Of a stretch of DNA of 64,000 nucleotides, positions 47,145 to 56,861 are shown piece by piece. The stretch covers positions 15,909,501-15,973,500 of the forward strand of contig NC_135362.1 in assembly GCF_051622035.1 (NCBI RefSeq), in the 5' to 3' direction. The stretch comes from Arctopsyche grandis. Lineage: Eukaryota > Arthropoda > Insecta > Trichoptera > Hydropsychidae. The position numbers and the translations under genes are program-made. Below the pieces are notes generated by a model. That model ran no database searches. It was not told where the DNA came from and saw nothing but the letters and a program-made list of their open reading frames with translations. Within the stretch, counting starts at the first letter, position 1. Every line of letters begins with the position of its first letter.

Positions 47145-47809
47145 TGTACAGACTCCAGGGATGTTCAACTCGAGAGCACCCCGGAAGTCGGTTTCGTAGA
47201 AGCTCGTGGTAAGCGTGGGCGGGGCTGGTTTCCTCCAAGGGATCTACAGGTCGTCGTCTGCGGTCTGGTCTCTGCTGCTGTCGGCTCGGCTCGATGTATA
47301 TCGCTCTCTCTCTCGTACAGTGTGCGTAAGTGAGGGTGATACGGGACAAAGGCGGGAAAGTGAATAGTAATGAAAACAGGTTATAATTCTGTTTGTATGG
47401 TGACTGTATTTTATATATATATGTATATACAGAGATCAAGCAGGGGGGACAGAAAAAGGGGGGGGGGGGGAGTCCGACTTGAAATTAGCGCGCACGTGTT
47501 TAAGAGGTTATGGTAACCTCACTCAACCACGTGGCTACGTGATCTGACTTCGACGAAGAGAGACCAGGAATTCCTCACTTCTCACCGGACGTATACTGAA
47601 GCTGTACTTCCAGTATCGTCTGCCGATCAAGGCTGAGCTGATCGGGACTCGGTGGTGGGAACCAACTCGGTAGCGAACAGAGATGTTCACTCGACCGAAG
47701 CGGAAAACGAATAGGGGGCGGGTACGCGCGCTCGGCGCCGATCTCCCTCCAAAACGGCTCCTTTGGTCGTAACGCCACGAAAGCTGACCATGAAGACTTG
47801 GTCGGAACA
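47145..47809 (-). repeat. Bel-Pao 5' LTR
   Basis: 665 bp, same as the other LTR as far as I could compare. It starts TGTTCC and ends TGTACA on the minus strand. It would drive transcription of the Gag-Pol ORF toward NAA15. Confidence 0.95.
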
Positions 47810-47844
47810 AGATCTCAAGTCGAAAGATCAAAAAAAAAAGGGTA

Positions 47845-48542
47845 TGTAGGAATCTCGTCGTCGTCATCGTCATCGAAACCTTCGAGAATATTCCGCAACA
47901 ACAAAATACATCGAGCGGAACAGCGCCAAGCATTCCAGAAAATACTACGCCTCGACGAAAGCATTCCTCTTGTACGCATCAACAACTAAATGCTTGCACG
48001 CATCAATAACCACTTCCATCAAGCATTCCAGAAAATTCTACGCCTCGACAACAGTGCATTCCTTTCTTACGCATCAACAAACCACCACCATCGGTCAGGC
48101 GATTCCAGAAACACTATAAAAGGAGGTACAACCCAAACAACGCCAGTCGACCCACAGCAGCAAGCGTCGACATACAGCTCCTGACCAGCCACCACTTCAC
48201 TACACGGACTTGGAAGATCAACCAGCCGACCGAGCCAGCAACACACTGCCGTATTCAGAGACTTGCTGAACATAGCCGAATGCCGAGCCAGCGACACTCT
48301 ACCGTATCCAGAGACTAGCCGGACATAGCCGAATGCCGAGCCAGCGACACTCTACCACATCCAGAGACCTCTGAACGACATACTTTTACCAACAATTAAC
48401 CATACTTGTGTATACGTGTTACTACCAAATAAATACCACATTCAACATATAGTTGTATTAATACCGAACACAGACGAATCTGTCTACAATACATGGCGGA
48501 CTGGTGGTGAAGAAGACCTTCACAATAAGACTAGTTCCCATA
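47845..48542 (+). mobile_element. LTR plus short leader of a second retrotransposon (C1)
   Basis: The LTR is 47845-48488, TGTAGGAATCTCGTC...TCTACA, with a TATA box (CACTATAAAAGG, about 48112-48123) and an AATAAA near 48429. The U3 holds two tandem copies of a 93-bp unit starting at 47928 and 48021 (AAGCATTCCAGAAAA). It is followed by 54 nt of leader containing TGGCGGACTGG, a primer-binding-site-like string. GGTA at 47841-47844 and 48543-48546 may be the target duplication. A reverse-oriented relative is at 49987-50800. No coding sequence remains. Ty3/gypsy affinity is a guess from the TGGCG leader. Confidence 0.7.
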
Positions 48543-48546
48543 GGTA

Positions 48547-48725
48547 CATGGTAAACGGTACATACTCACTTAATTTGCGCGAGCAGGATACAACAGGAAC
48601 AAGAGGAACAGGCTTTTCCTCCCGTATTAATGTGCGCGCGCAGAATACGGGAGGAAAAGCCTGTTCCTCTTGTTCCTGTTGTATCCTGCTCGCGCAAATT
48701 AAGTGAGTATGTACCGTTTACCATG
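48547..48725. repeat. Perfect 82-bp inverted repeat with 15-nt loop
   Basis: Arms 48547-48628 and 48644-48725 are exact inverse complements; the loop AATGTGCGCGCGCAG (48629-48643) is itself GC-palindromic. It is the centre of element B. It could extrude as a cruciform or, if transcribed, form a long double-stranded hairpin RNA. A single-arm copy lies at 61224-61305. Confidence 0.97.
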
Positions 48726-48834
48726 CACCCTTTTTTTTTTGATCTTTCGACTTACGATCTTTCGATTTTCGATCTTTGCCTTCCGATATTTGTGTTTTCG
48801 GTAATTTCACATTCCGGCCCGTCAAGGAGACCGG

Positions 48835-49073
48835 AACCAGTCACAGGAAAACCGGTCGCTCTAGATCGGTCACACGTGATCACCCGTCACACTAAAACTG
48901 GTCACACCCGAAAATTAGTCACGAAAAAACTGGTCATACCCAAAAATTCGACCAATTTTTAATTTTTGGGTGTCACCAGTTTTAGGGTGTGACCAATTTT
49001 CTCGTGACCAGTTTAAGTGTGACGGGTGATCACGGGTGACTAATCTAGAGCGACTGGTTGTCCTGTAACGGTT
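48835..49073. repeat. Imperfect long inverted repeat (element D hairpin)
   Basis: Arms of about 115 bp (48835-48948 and 48961-49073), roughly 85% matched, separated by 12 nt. Both arms contain blocks such as CGCTCTAGAT, GTGATCACCCGTCACAC and ACTGGTCAC repeated with small changes. Confidence 0.85.
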
Positions 49074-49113
49074 CACATTTGACTAGTAATCACCAAACCA
49101 TTCACTGCAATAT

Positions 49114-49299
49114 GGTTCGGTGATTATTGCTCACAAGGCGCTCGCCTACAACTCACTAAAACCTCTATAACGGAACATCTGGCAGCCGAAAAGTCCATCA
49201 TACTAACGAGAACTCGAGTGCCAAATATTCCATATTCGCGATTTTCATGGCAAAAATTGTCTTTTAGGCGATCGCAATGTGTGTAATAATCCAATTACC
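49114..49299 (+). mobile_element. Hairpin MITE family A, copy 2 (186 bp)
   Basis: Inserted just outside D, partly into its right target duplication. Flanks are CTGCAATAT (49105-49113) and CTACAATAT (49300-49308), 8 of 9 matching. Starts GGTTCGGTGATTATTGC and ends CCAATTACC. Same length as copies 1 and 5. Confidence 0.88.
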
Positions 49300-49571
49300 C
49301 TACAATATCACGTCTTTACTTCAAAATGCTCAGGGAATCACACGAGCAAAATATACCCGTGTCACAATTCATGCACATATGTTTAGGAATATAGCAGGAA
49401 TCAAAGTCGGTGATCTGATATATTTCACAACAATACAATAGTCTCACGATGGCATCACCAGCGCTCCTGTACAACATGCAGAAATAATCTCGCCAGGAAT
49501 TACCTTCGCTACTCGGGGGCAACGTCCCACTTGACTCAATTTATATTAGATCGATATGATGCGAGTGCATT
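49300..49571. other. Host DNA between two A copies
   Basis: About 270 bp of unclassified sequence that continues the native NAA15 upstream flank. A 68-codon minus frame (49316-49522) is present but unrecognised. Confidence 0.4.
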
Positions 49572-49713
49572 GGTAAAAGGATTATTGCGCAAATTGCGAT
49601 CGCGCGCACGACAATCGTTGCTGGCACTCGAGTTCTCGTCAGTACAATATTTCGCGAGATCGAGATTTCAGTAACGTGCGCGAGATCGCCTTTTGCAGAA
49701 TAATCACCGAACC
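49572..49713 (-). mobile_element. Hairpin MITE family A, copy 4 (142 bp, shortened)
   Basis: Reverse-oriented copy with a perfect 9-bp target duplication GAGTGCATT (49563-49571 and 49714-49722). It begins GGTAAAAGGATTATTGCGC and ends AATAATCACCGAACC on the + strand. About 44 bp shorter than the full-length copies because of an internal loss. Confidence 0.88.
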
Positions 49714-49986
49714 GAGTGCATTCAGACTTATAACGTGGCAACAGTTTATTCGAGCATTTTCGGACGGAATGATCCAACCGTGCGACGTGTTTTATGGGGA
49801 AATGGATAAGATCAGTGACTTCGATCCGGGATTATATAAGCTCCTATAAGATCATATAAGTACTACATTCCTACATCTCATATTCGACAAATCCGCTACG
49901 TCAAATGCTTAAATTTTCGTAGTTAATTCCAAGGACGTCATTTGAGAGAAACTGCAACACCCGAACAACTGAAACATCAAATATAT

Positions 49987-50800
49987 TGTAGGCGGGGTAG
50001 GTAGTGTTGACCGTATCCCAGCCTAACGAAACACTGTTGTGCTTGTTTTAAGTTGTTTTATTGTTTGCCTAAATATTGTACAAGTGTATTAGAATATTTG
50101 GGGAAGTTTCTCGAAGCGGCTATTAGCTGTTGACTTGGTGTCGTCATGGCCGCTGGATCTGCAATGTGTCGTTGCTCTGGATCCGGCTATGTTCAGATGT
50201 CTCTGGATATGGCAGTGTGTTGCTGGCTCGGCATTCGGCTGAGTTGCAAGCGTTCTTCCATTGTAGGGTAGTGTAGTGGTAGCTGTTCAGATGCTGGATG
50301 TCGACTGGTCCGCTGCTGTGTGTTGACTCTTGTTGCTGTGGGTCGACTGAAGTTGTTTGGGGTGGACCTTCTTTTATATTGTTTTTGGGGATCCACGTGA
50401 CTTGTCGCAGGTGGTGTTTACGTGTGCGAGTTATGCGAGGAATGTGGTTTGTTGTTTAGGATGGACGTTTCTCGAATATTTGGCGTCGTTCTACTCGATT
50501 TAGTTTAATGGATGCAGGTGTTCTTCGTGTCGTTCTGATTAGTTTGTTAGGGTGTAATATGCTCGAATGTTTGGCGTCGTTCCACTTGATTTAGTTTAAT
50601 GGATGCAGGTGTTCTTCGACTTTGTGTCGCTCTGCTTGGTTTGTTGGGGTGGAATATGCTCGAACGTTTGGCGTCGTTCCACTCGATTTGGTTTAACGGA
50701 TGCAGGTGTTCTTCGACTTGAGATGACGTCAATGGTTGAGCGTGAGAAATGTATTCTCCGTCGCACTAGATGTTTCGATGGCGATGACGAGATTCCTACA
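49987..50800 (-). mobile_element. LTR of the C retrotransposon family (C2), reverse orientation
   Basis: On the minus strand it starts TGTAGGAATCTCGTCATCG and ends CCGCCTACA, with a TATA box (AATATAAAAGAAGG, about 50366-50379) and an AATAAA near 50058. The segment after the TATA box (CCAAACAAC...AGTCGACCCACAGCA) matches C1. Its U3 carries about three tandem units of 91-97 bp (marked by GATGCAGGTGTTCTTCG at 50511, 50602 and 50699 on the + strand), different in sequence from those of C1. No target duplication is evident, so it may be a solo LTR from unequal recombination. Confidence 0.75.
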
Positions 50801-51112
50801 AATTAAAAGTTAATAACTTACATCCGTCATATGTATATGCCCCACTCTAGATGTATATTTTTTCTCTACATACATATATTTAGAATATACAAAATTGTTC
50901 GAAAATAAGTCTAATGGCAAAAACCTTGTAAAAATGGAAAAAATTAAAATTTTACATATTTTTAAATAGTAGTCTGATTAAAAAAAATTGAGATTTTCTC
51001 CTTAAAATATGTTTTTAGGCATCGACAAATTTAAATTTGAATTCTCAATGAATGTTCTGAATTCAATCTTAGATCGATTAAAAATAAAACATTCACTATT
51101 TGATCAATTAAC
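50801..51112. other. Noncoding AT-rich DNA
   Basis: Nothing recognised between the C2 LTR and A copy 3. Confidence 0.6.
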
Positions 51113-51290
51113 GGTTCGGTGATTACTGGTCACAAAATCACTAAAATCTCTATAACGGAACATCTGACAGCCGAAAAGTCATACTTCATACTAATAACAA
51201 GAACTTGAGTGCCAAATATAGCGTATTCGCGATTTTAATAGCAAAAATTGTCATTCTGACAACCGCAATGTGACGAATAATCCAATTACC
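51113..51290 (+). mobile_element. Hairpin MITE family A, copy 3 (178 bp)
   Basis: Starts GGTTCGGTGATTACTGGTCAC and ends TCCAATTACC, with flanking direct repeat CAATTAAC (51105-51112 and 51291-51298, 8 bp exact). Internal blocks AACGGAACATCTG, GAACTTGAGTGCCAAATAT and GTATTCGCGATTTT match the other copies. Confidence 0.85.
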
Positions 51291-51298
51291 CAATTAAC

Positions 51299-52120
51299 AA
51301 TATGAAATATATTTTTTTCGTACTTTTTTATTGACGTCCGAAAATAAAAGGCTTCAACAAAAACGAAACAACACGATATTGATGTTTCATAAGAATTAAA
51401 GTTGAAAATGAAAGTTGAAGAGGACGCAAATGGAAATGTTACGACGTACGTCAGTCGTGTAGTGTTTACGTCGGCAGCTGCGGGAAGGCCACTCGAGCCC
51501 CCATTTATTACATCTCTTGTGTTTATCCGGTAGGTGCTCCGCCCTAATACATTCACATAACCCGCATTATTCAGTTAATATATTCGCTGTCATAAAATGC
51601 TTATATTTGTTCGTCAATAATTGGCTAATCTTTACTACCACTTGATGACCTTTATATATCCATCAACTTAATTTACCTTTTTAAAAGTGATCGCATATTA
51701 AATCTGTTTCTAGATGTCAATTTTCATTTCTTTAATTTTACATTCATATATCGCGTCCTTAGATTGCAAAGCTGACAACTTCGTAAGACCTACAAATTGC
51801 CCCAAGCAACATATTAACATTGCAGTAAATTGAGTGACTTAAAATTTTTTTTTTATAATAGACTACAGTTAACTGTTTCAATTGTAAGTTCCTTAGACTT
51901 TTATTTCTAGTATTTGTTAACAATTCAATTATTAAATTTGATACTTATAATGTATTTAAAGTTGTAATGCAAACAAAAATGGAGACAATAAAACCGAAAC
52001 AAACTGCTTTAATAGCTCAAATCGTGGACTTGTCACTATTGCTATTTATGTAAAGACGCGATATGATTTCTTGTTTATTTTACCATTTTTAATATATTCT
52101 ATATAATCCAAAATTAGGAA
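51299..52120. other. 5' flank or intron of the Golgi protein gene
   Basis: No coding exon; a minus-strand frame at 51251-51556 overlaps the A copy and is not credible. The sequence just before the next gene (CCAAAATTAG then GAAATGG) could be a splice acceptor, implying an untranslated upstream exon. Confidence 0.5.
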
Positions 52121-52861
52121 ATGGGATTTGACAATATGCGTTCAGGTCATGCAAGATGCCCAAATTATCTCCTCGCTGCTCTGTTCCTGATGTGCTTTCT
52201 TCTAACATGCAACTGGTGGTCACTATCGTCGCAAAACTATGAACTCCTCAAACAGATGGACGACATGGGAGATCAACTCAAAATTTGCGCTGACGAAAAA
52301 TTAATCTGTATGTCTCGAAAAAATACTTTAGAATCCCAAAGCCGAGATGCAGAATCCCGTTTGGCAGAATCAAAAATGAACGAAGTAAAATCGACTGATA
52401 AATTGCGCAAACAAAAAGACGAAATTACCAATCTTAACAAAACACTCGAAGAATCGAAACAAAGTCTTAGCTTTTGCCAAACCGAATTGGAGTCTTTGAA
52501 GAAAGTTGACTCTAGTAAAACGACGATGATTGCTACTCTGAGATTAGACAAAGAAACTATTGCTGCTCAACTCACTGAAGCTAAAGGGGAGATCAAAGAA
52601 TTGGCTCACGCGTTAAAAGCGGTGAAACCAACGAGCACTGCAAAATCACTGAAAACTCCACCAGAATCCATGGTATTGAATAATAATACACCGTCATCAC
52701 TTCGTCCTAAATCGCTTCCAGATCCCCAAGATTTATTACCAATCAACGATGGACCAGTAAATAATGGGAATCATGAATCTAATTATGGAGATGTCGAACC
52801 GGTTCTAGAGAACGCGGCAAACGAAGATCTTGATGACGATTTAGGACCTAAGAAATTCTAG
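52121..52861 (+). CDS. GOLM1/GOLM2 (CASC4)-like Golgi type II membrane protein (246 aa)
   Basis: The layout matches the GOLM family: a short cytoplasmic tail with basic residues (1-14), one membrane anchor (about 15-36, NYLLAALFLMCFLLTCNWWS), then a luminal coiled coil (about 38-168) rich in Lys, Glu, Leu and Gln, and a Pro/Asn-rich acidic tail ending EDLDDDLGPKKF. The motif around the end of the anchor (CNWWSLSSQNYELLKQ) resembles the NYWSISS region of human CASC4. Human members are longer (about 400 residues). The protein would sit in the cis-Golgi with its coiled coil in the lumen. The ATG at 52121 is favoured over the in-frame M at residue 6. Symbol not assigned because GOLM1 and GOLM2 cannot be told apart here. 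Confidence 0.75.
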   Translation: MGFDNMRSGHARCPNYLLAALFLMCFLLTCNWWSLSSQNYELLKQMDDMGDQLKICADEKLICMSRKNTLESQSRDAESRLAESKMNEVKSTDKLRKQKDEITNLNKTLEESKQSLSFCQTELESLKKVDSSKTTMIATLRLDKETIAAQLTEAKGEIKELAHALKAVKPTSTAKSLKTPPESMVLNNNTPSSLRPKSLPDPQDLLPINDGPVNNGNHESNYGDVEPVLENAANEDLDDDLGPKKF

Positions 52862-54324
52862 AGTAATTAGTTTTTCATTGTTCCTTGTTGCGATAGAACT
52901 CCTTATGTGCCTGAATCTAATTAAAGTATTAGTCAAAATCAATAACATGTATGAATTAAAAATGTATTTGTACGATTCTTAATGTGTGTATTAATTTAAT
53001 TGTTTAGAATATCAAGCTGTAGAAATTTTTAAGTACACAATTTACTTATATTTACATATCCCTGATTCTATATTTTTATTAGAATTAGAAAATGTACTAT
53101 TTTGCATTTTTTTGATGTTTTGTATTTGATGTGTTTCTCGATTTGCATTCTATTTATGTTTATCTGATCACATAAACTTTTGAAGTGAAATATAAAAAAT
53201 ACTCAAGTCAATACTAACTTCAATATTATTAAGTAGAAATATATAATAGCAAGATCCAAATAGAAATACTTATTGGCAAAACGATGTTTGTGTATTTTGC
53301 TTATTGTATAATTTCCGATAAGTGAGTATTTTCTCAAAATTTTATGACTGGGTCATTTTATCAGATGTTAGATTACGGATTATCCTGTAGCAGTTGATTA
53401 ATGGCAAGAAACAATTGTCATGCTGTAATAATTTAAGTTAAAAATGCTAGTTATTTAATTCTCGATTACTTTTACCATAAATGTTATTATGATAAAACAA
53501 TCTTTTGAAAATTTCGATCACTGATGCATTTCAATTTCAAATAAACTACTTAGTATATGAAATAGTGTACATTCCTACAATCGCTTGATTTATTTAACAT
53601 TTTTCAAATGCGATTTACAAGATAAGTGAGTGCCATCATACTGATTCGAATACATAAATTCTAAGTTTTCAGTTGCTTATAAGGTTCGTATATGAATGAA
53701 CCTAAATTATACTTTATTAACCAGATATATTAAATTTGACGAACATAAAATTTGTTAAAATACTGAAAATTTTATTGTGTAGTGTTTAAAATCTAATATA
53801 TGCTATTGACTTGCAAATTTCGTGTTTACAATAAGTGTATATTGTAGTATGTATAATTGTTTTACTAAATCATTTAGTCTAAATTATATTTTCGACGCTA
53901 TTTTTATTTACGGTTTTTAATCAAACGTGCCAAAAAATTATAAATGAAAATTAAGTATTAATATTGGGAGTATAGCAAAAAAGAAAATTATATACATATA
54001 CATACATACATAAATTATGAATTCTTTCTTTGATTATAAGAAAATTTTGTGAAATTTATTAATATTTGTATTTCAATAATATGGCATTGTGCTATAAGAG
54101 TAAGTTATCTATTATTGCTCAATATTTAGAATTAATGAATATTTTGCATTCAAGACCTTAAAACCGAAATACATGTATGGAAATCATAACATTTGTTTCA
54201 TATATTTTCCCTAGAACTGCGAAAATTTAATGAAATCTTAAATCATATATATGTACATATTTTCATAGAGAATACATATTTTCGCTCGTAGCGGTGCCAC
54301 ACAATTTGAAAAGATTTTATGTGT
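52862..54324. other. 3' UTR and AT-rich flank of the Golgi protein gene
   Basis: No open frame. AATAAA occurs at 53540-53545, a possible poly(A) signal about 680 bp after the stop. The rest is AT-rich. Confidence 0.5.
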
Positions 54325-54332
54325 GCCGTAGA

Positions 54333-55177
54333 CAGGGTTGCCAGACGTCTCTATTTAAGCGGGACTGTCCCGAGTTCAACAGACAAATCCCGAGTCCCGC
54401 ATTGCCTCTGAAAAATGTACGATTACATGTATAGTTATAGAGGCTCGCTTAATCTTTTATGAATAATATTTGAAACTGTCAGCGTCGGCTGAAAGTGTTC
54501 GTATCAGCTGAATCCAAGTTAATCTAAAATTATTTAATATTGCGATATTGACCTTCTATACGAAGTTGTTTGTTTATTAAAAAAATTTTTACTGAATATG
54601 ATAGAAAAAAAAACAATAGGTGAGAAATTGATAATATTTTTTAATCATTCTGCTTGCTATAATTTGTATAAAATTGTGGCCCACATACTCTCAATTCCAC
54701 ATTCCAATGCAATTTTAAAAAGACCATTTAGTCTAATGAGTGCAGCCTGGAGAAAGGAGAGAAATTGTGTCAACAATTATTAAAAACCATAGAAGCTGAA
54801 TTAATGATCAGACAAAATTTTGTTTATAATTGTGATACTTTTAGAAAATTTTTATCGAGCAATAAATTCGAACTTATTTTTAAACAAGCTAAAGGCTCAA
54901 AAATATACATTTAATAAAACTGTTATGGTTGCATTTTTTTTTCATTTAAATCAAAATTGTATTCTTGTGATTGTATCTACTGTATTGTATTTTAATAACT
55001 GTGATTCCTGCGGATTATTATGCGATTATTTTTGCATATGTTCTCTACATACATATATACTTATTTACATATTTTATAATTTAAATAAAATGATGTTTTT
55101 CTTAATTTCTTCCTTGATTATTTTAACTTCTTTTTTTGATCGTTCGAAATGGTGCGTTCAGAAATTTGGCAACCCTG
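54333..55177 (+). mobile_element. hAT element remnant, 845 bp, with transposase C-terminus
   Basis: Terminal inverted repeats CAGGGTTGCCAGAC (left) and CAGGGTTGCCAAAT (right, inverse) and a perfect 8-bp target duplication GCCGTAGA (54325-54332 and 55178-55185) identify a hAT element. Inside, the frame at 54598-54783 includes PHSNAILKRPFSLMSAAWRK (about 54700-54760), which matches the C-terminal dimerisation segment of hAT transposases. After a frameshift near 54780 a second frame continues with a KTIEAELMIRQNF-like segment. Most of the transposase is deleted, so this copy cannot move on its own. Confidence 0.9.
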
Positions 55178-55185
55178 GCCGTAGA

Positions 55186-56861
55186 TGAGAAAAAAGATAT
55201 GATAATATCGATAGTATTACCAATTAATTTCGTTTTAGGTGTAAATGAAATAAATTAGAATGGATGGAAACAAACTAAGGCAGGAAAATAGATTTTATTA
55301 CTGTTATAAAGAACAACAACCACAAATTTTATGGTTTATACATAATACCTTACAAAATTATATTAAAAAAACTGATACGTCATTTCAAAGTTATCATATA
55401 ATAACAAAATAAATTTCAAACAAAAATTGACAACTACATTTGCACATTTTACGAATAAATGTGGTTGGACATGTTTGAAACTAAATTTTATTTAGTATTA
55501 CACTACACTCGAGCATAAATCATCATAAAACTAATTTAAGGCTGATCTTGCATTTGGTACAACATGATGTTTAGTGATTAATAAAAACTATTTTTTTTTG
55601 TTTTAATGAAATCCACGTAAATAATTATACATAATAAAAACGTACCACGCATTTCTGTAAAACTATAGACTAATTTTATAAAATAATAAAAAAAAACCAA
55701 GTGTAAATTCAAATACGATATTGAAAACATAAAATATTGTATCACATCTCAGTTGATAGAATACATAATATAATATAAAAAAAAATGGTTATTTTCGATC
55801 GTTTTATAACAAAAGTTAAATAAATTCAGAGAAAAAAATTGTGACACCTGTATTTTTTTTGTTTGTACCTGCTGTATAATTTGAAATTACATACGTATGT
55901 GTGTGTATGTAGGTAGTTCTACTTAACAGAACCAATCCACATAAAAAATTCTAGTTATATTTATAAAAGACAAAGTCGAATTGCCTTTTACACTATGAAT
56001 TTTAGTAATAAAGTGACATGTATATATACCTAAAAATTTCTTATGTAGATCAGTTCCATTACATAAAAAAATGGTTTTATTGTAAATAAAAAAAAACTAC
56101 TGTTGATGCAATTATCAAAATTATATAATGAATTTACTTAATTACGACAACGTAATTCATCTTGGATATTGTTCTTCTAATTAGCTGGTCACAAATAGAA
56201 TTGAATTTTATCGAAATTAATATTATAAAAAGTAAAAAAAATACATAAAATTGCACAATTCTTCCTTAATTACGTATTAAACACGCATTCACTGCTTTAT
56301 ATATTAAAAATCAAACCAAGTTAATAAATTTAAATTGTACGTATAAAATATAAAAATGATTTTTCTTCATACCAATTTTTTATATAAAAGTGTCTTTTCT
56401 TCCATGTCAAATTACGATACCTACAAATTTTACTCAATTTTTTGGATATAAAAATTTGGATTTAGCTATATTTAAATACATTTTACGAACGTACTTAGTC
56501 AATAAAAATAACATGAAAAATGAATAAATTGATTTGATATATGTAAATTTAAATAAATCCAAAGAATTATTTAAAACAGTTCTCTGTAGAATTGTAATCA
56601 GTAAATGAGATTAAAATATTTTTTTTTGGAGATTCTACATATATATTTGTTATAACAGCGGAAATGAAAAAAAAAATTAAATTGAACTGAGCACGCATAA
56701 ATTTGCATACTCACATGATGAGTTATACATTTTTACAAAAGTAAAACTCAAAAAGAACTAAATTTAAAAAATAATACTAAAGATTGTTTCAGATATACTG
56801 TAAAACACTTTAAAACATTCATAGACGTTTTGATTTAACTTAATAGTCCGAGGATGTGCAA
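55186..56861. other. AT-rich flank, probably 3' UTR of GLYR1
   Basis: Noncoding. Several TTTATT strings (AATAAA on the minus strand, for example about 56075-56080) could serve as poly(A) signals for the minus-strand gene. Confidence 0.5.

Larger units (their letters stand above)
40622..47809 (-). mobile_element. Complete Bel-Pao LTR retrotransposon (7188 bp)
   Basis: Two 665-bp LTRs (40622-41286 and 47145-47809) that read the same in every stretch I compared, including the 13-G run, enclose a single long minus-strand ORF. The element begins and ends with TG...CA and is flanked by a 5-bp target duplication AGATC (40617-40621 and 47810-47814), as expected for Bel-Pao. Intact ORF, matched LTRs and intact target site all point to a very recent insertion that may still be competent. 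It lies in the same orientation as NAA15, with the 3' LTR nearest that gene. Confidence 0.97.
40540..48833. mobile_element. Fold-back element B, split by two LTR elements
   Basis: A 9-bp target duplication GAACCAGTC flanks it (40531-40539 and 48834-48842). Its own sequence is 40540-40621, 47815-47844 and 48547-48833, about 400 nt. Left-arm sequence (GGGCCGGAATG, GAAAACGCAAAAATCGGAAGG, GAAAATCGAAAGATC, then an A run) is repeated in inverse at 48720-48833. The centre is a perfect palindrome. B was interrupted first or second by Bel-Pao (duplication AGATC) and by an LTR with leader (duplication GGTA). Related single-arm copies lie at 61.1-61.4 and 62.7-62.8 kb. No coding capacity; class inferred as Mutator-like or fold-back from the 9-bp duplication. 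Confidence 0.85.
40304..49099. mobile_element. Fold-back element D, outermost shell of the transposon nest
   Basis: A perfect 9-bp target duplication ATTCACTGC flanks the whole structure (40295-40303 and 49100-49108). Once the inner insertions are removed, D is only about 300 nt: 40304-40329, 40525-40539 and 48843-49099. It forms one imperfect hairpin: the left arm up to 48948, a 12-nt loop (48949-48960) and the right arm 48961-49099. The termini are GGTAAACGG (left) and GGTTTGGTGATTACTAG (right, inverse), the latter nearly the same as family A termini. The arms contain a repeated GGTCACAC-like unit. No protein is encoded by D itself. It sits in the NAA15 upstream region. Confidence 0.85.

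Noticed and set aside
47990-48184. Short + strand frame within the C1 LTR
   Set aside because: It spans the U3 tandem repeats and TATA box, so it is LTR sequence rather than a gene.
54820-55188. 122-codon + strand frame
   Set aside because: It lies inside the hAT element in the wrong phase, is very Phe/Ile/Leu-rich from AT content, and runs over the element's terminal repeat.
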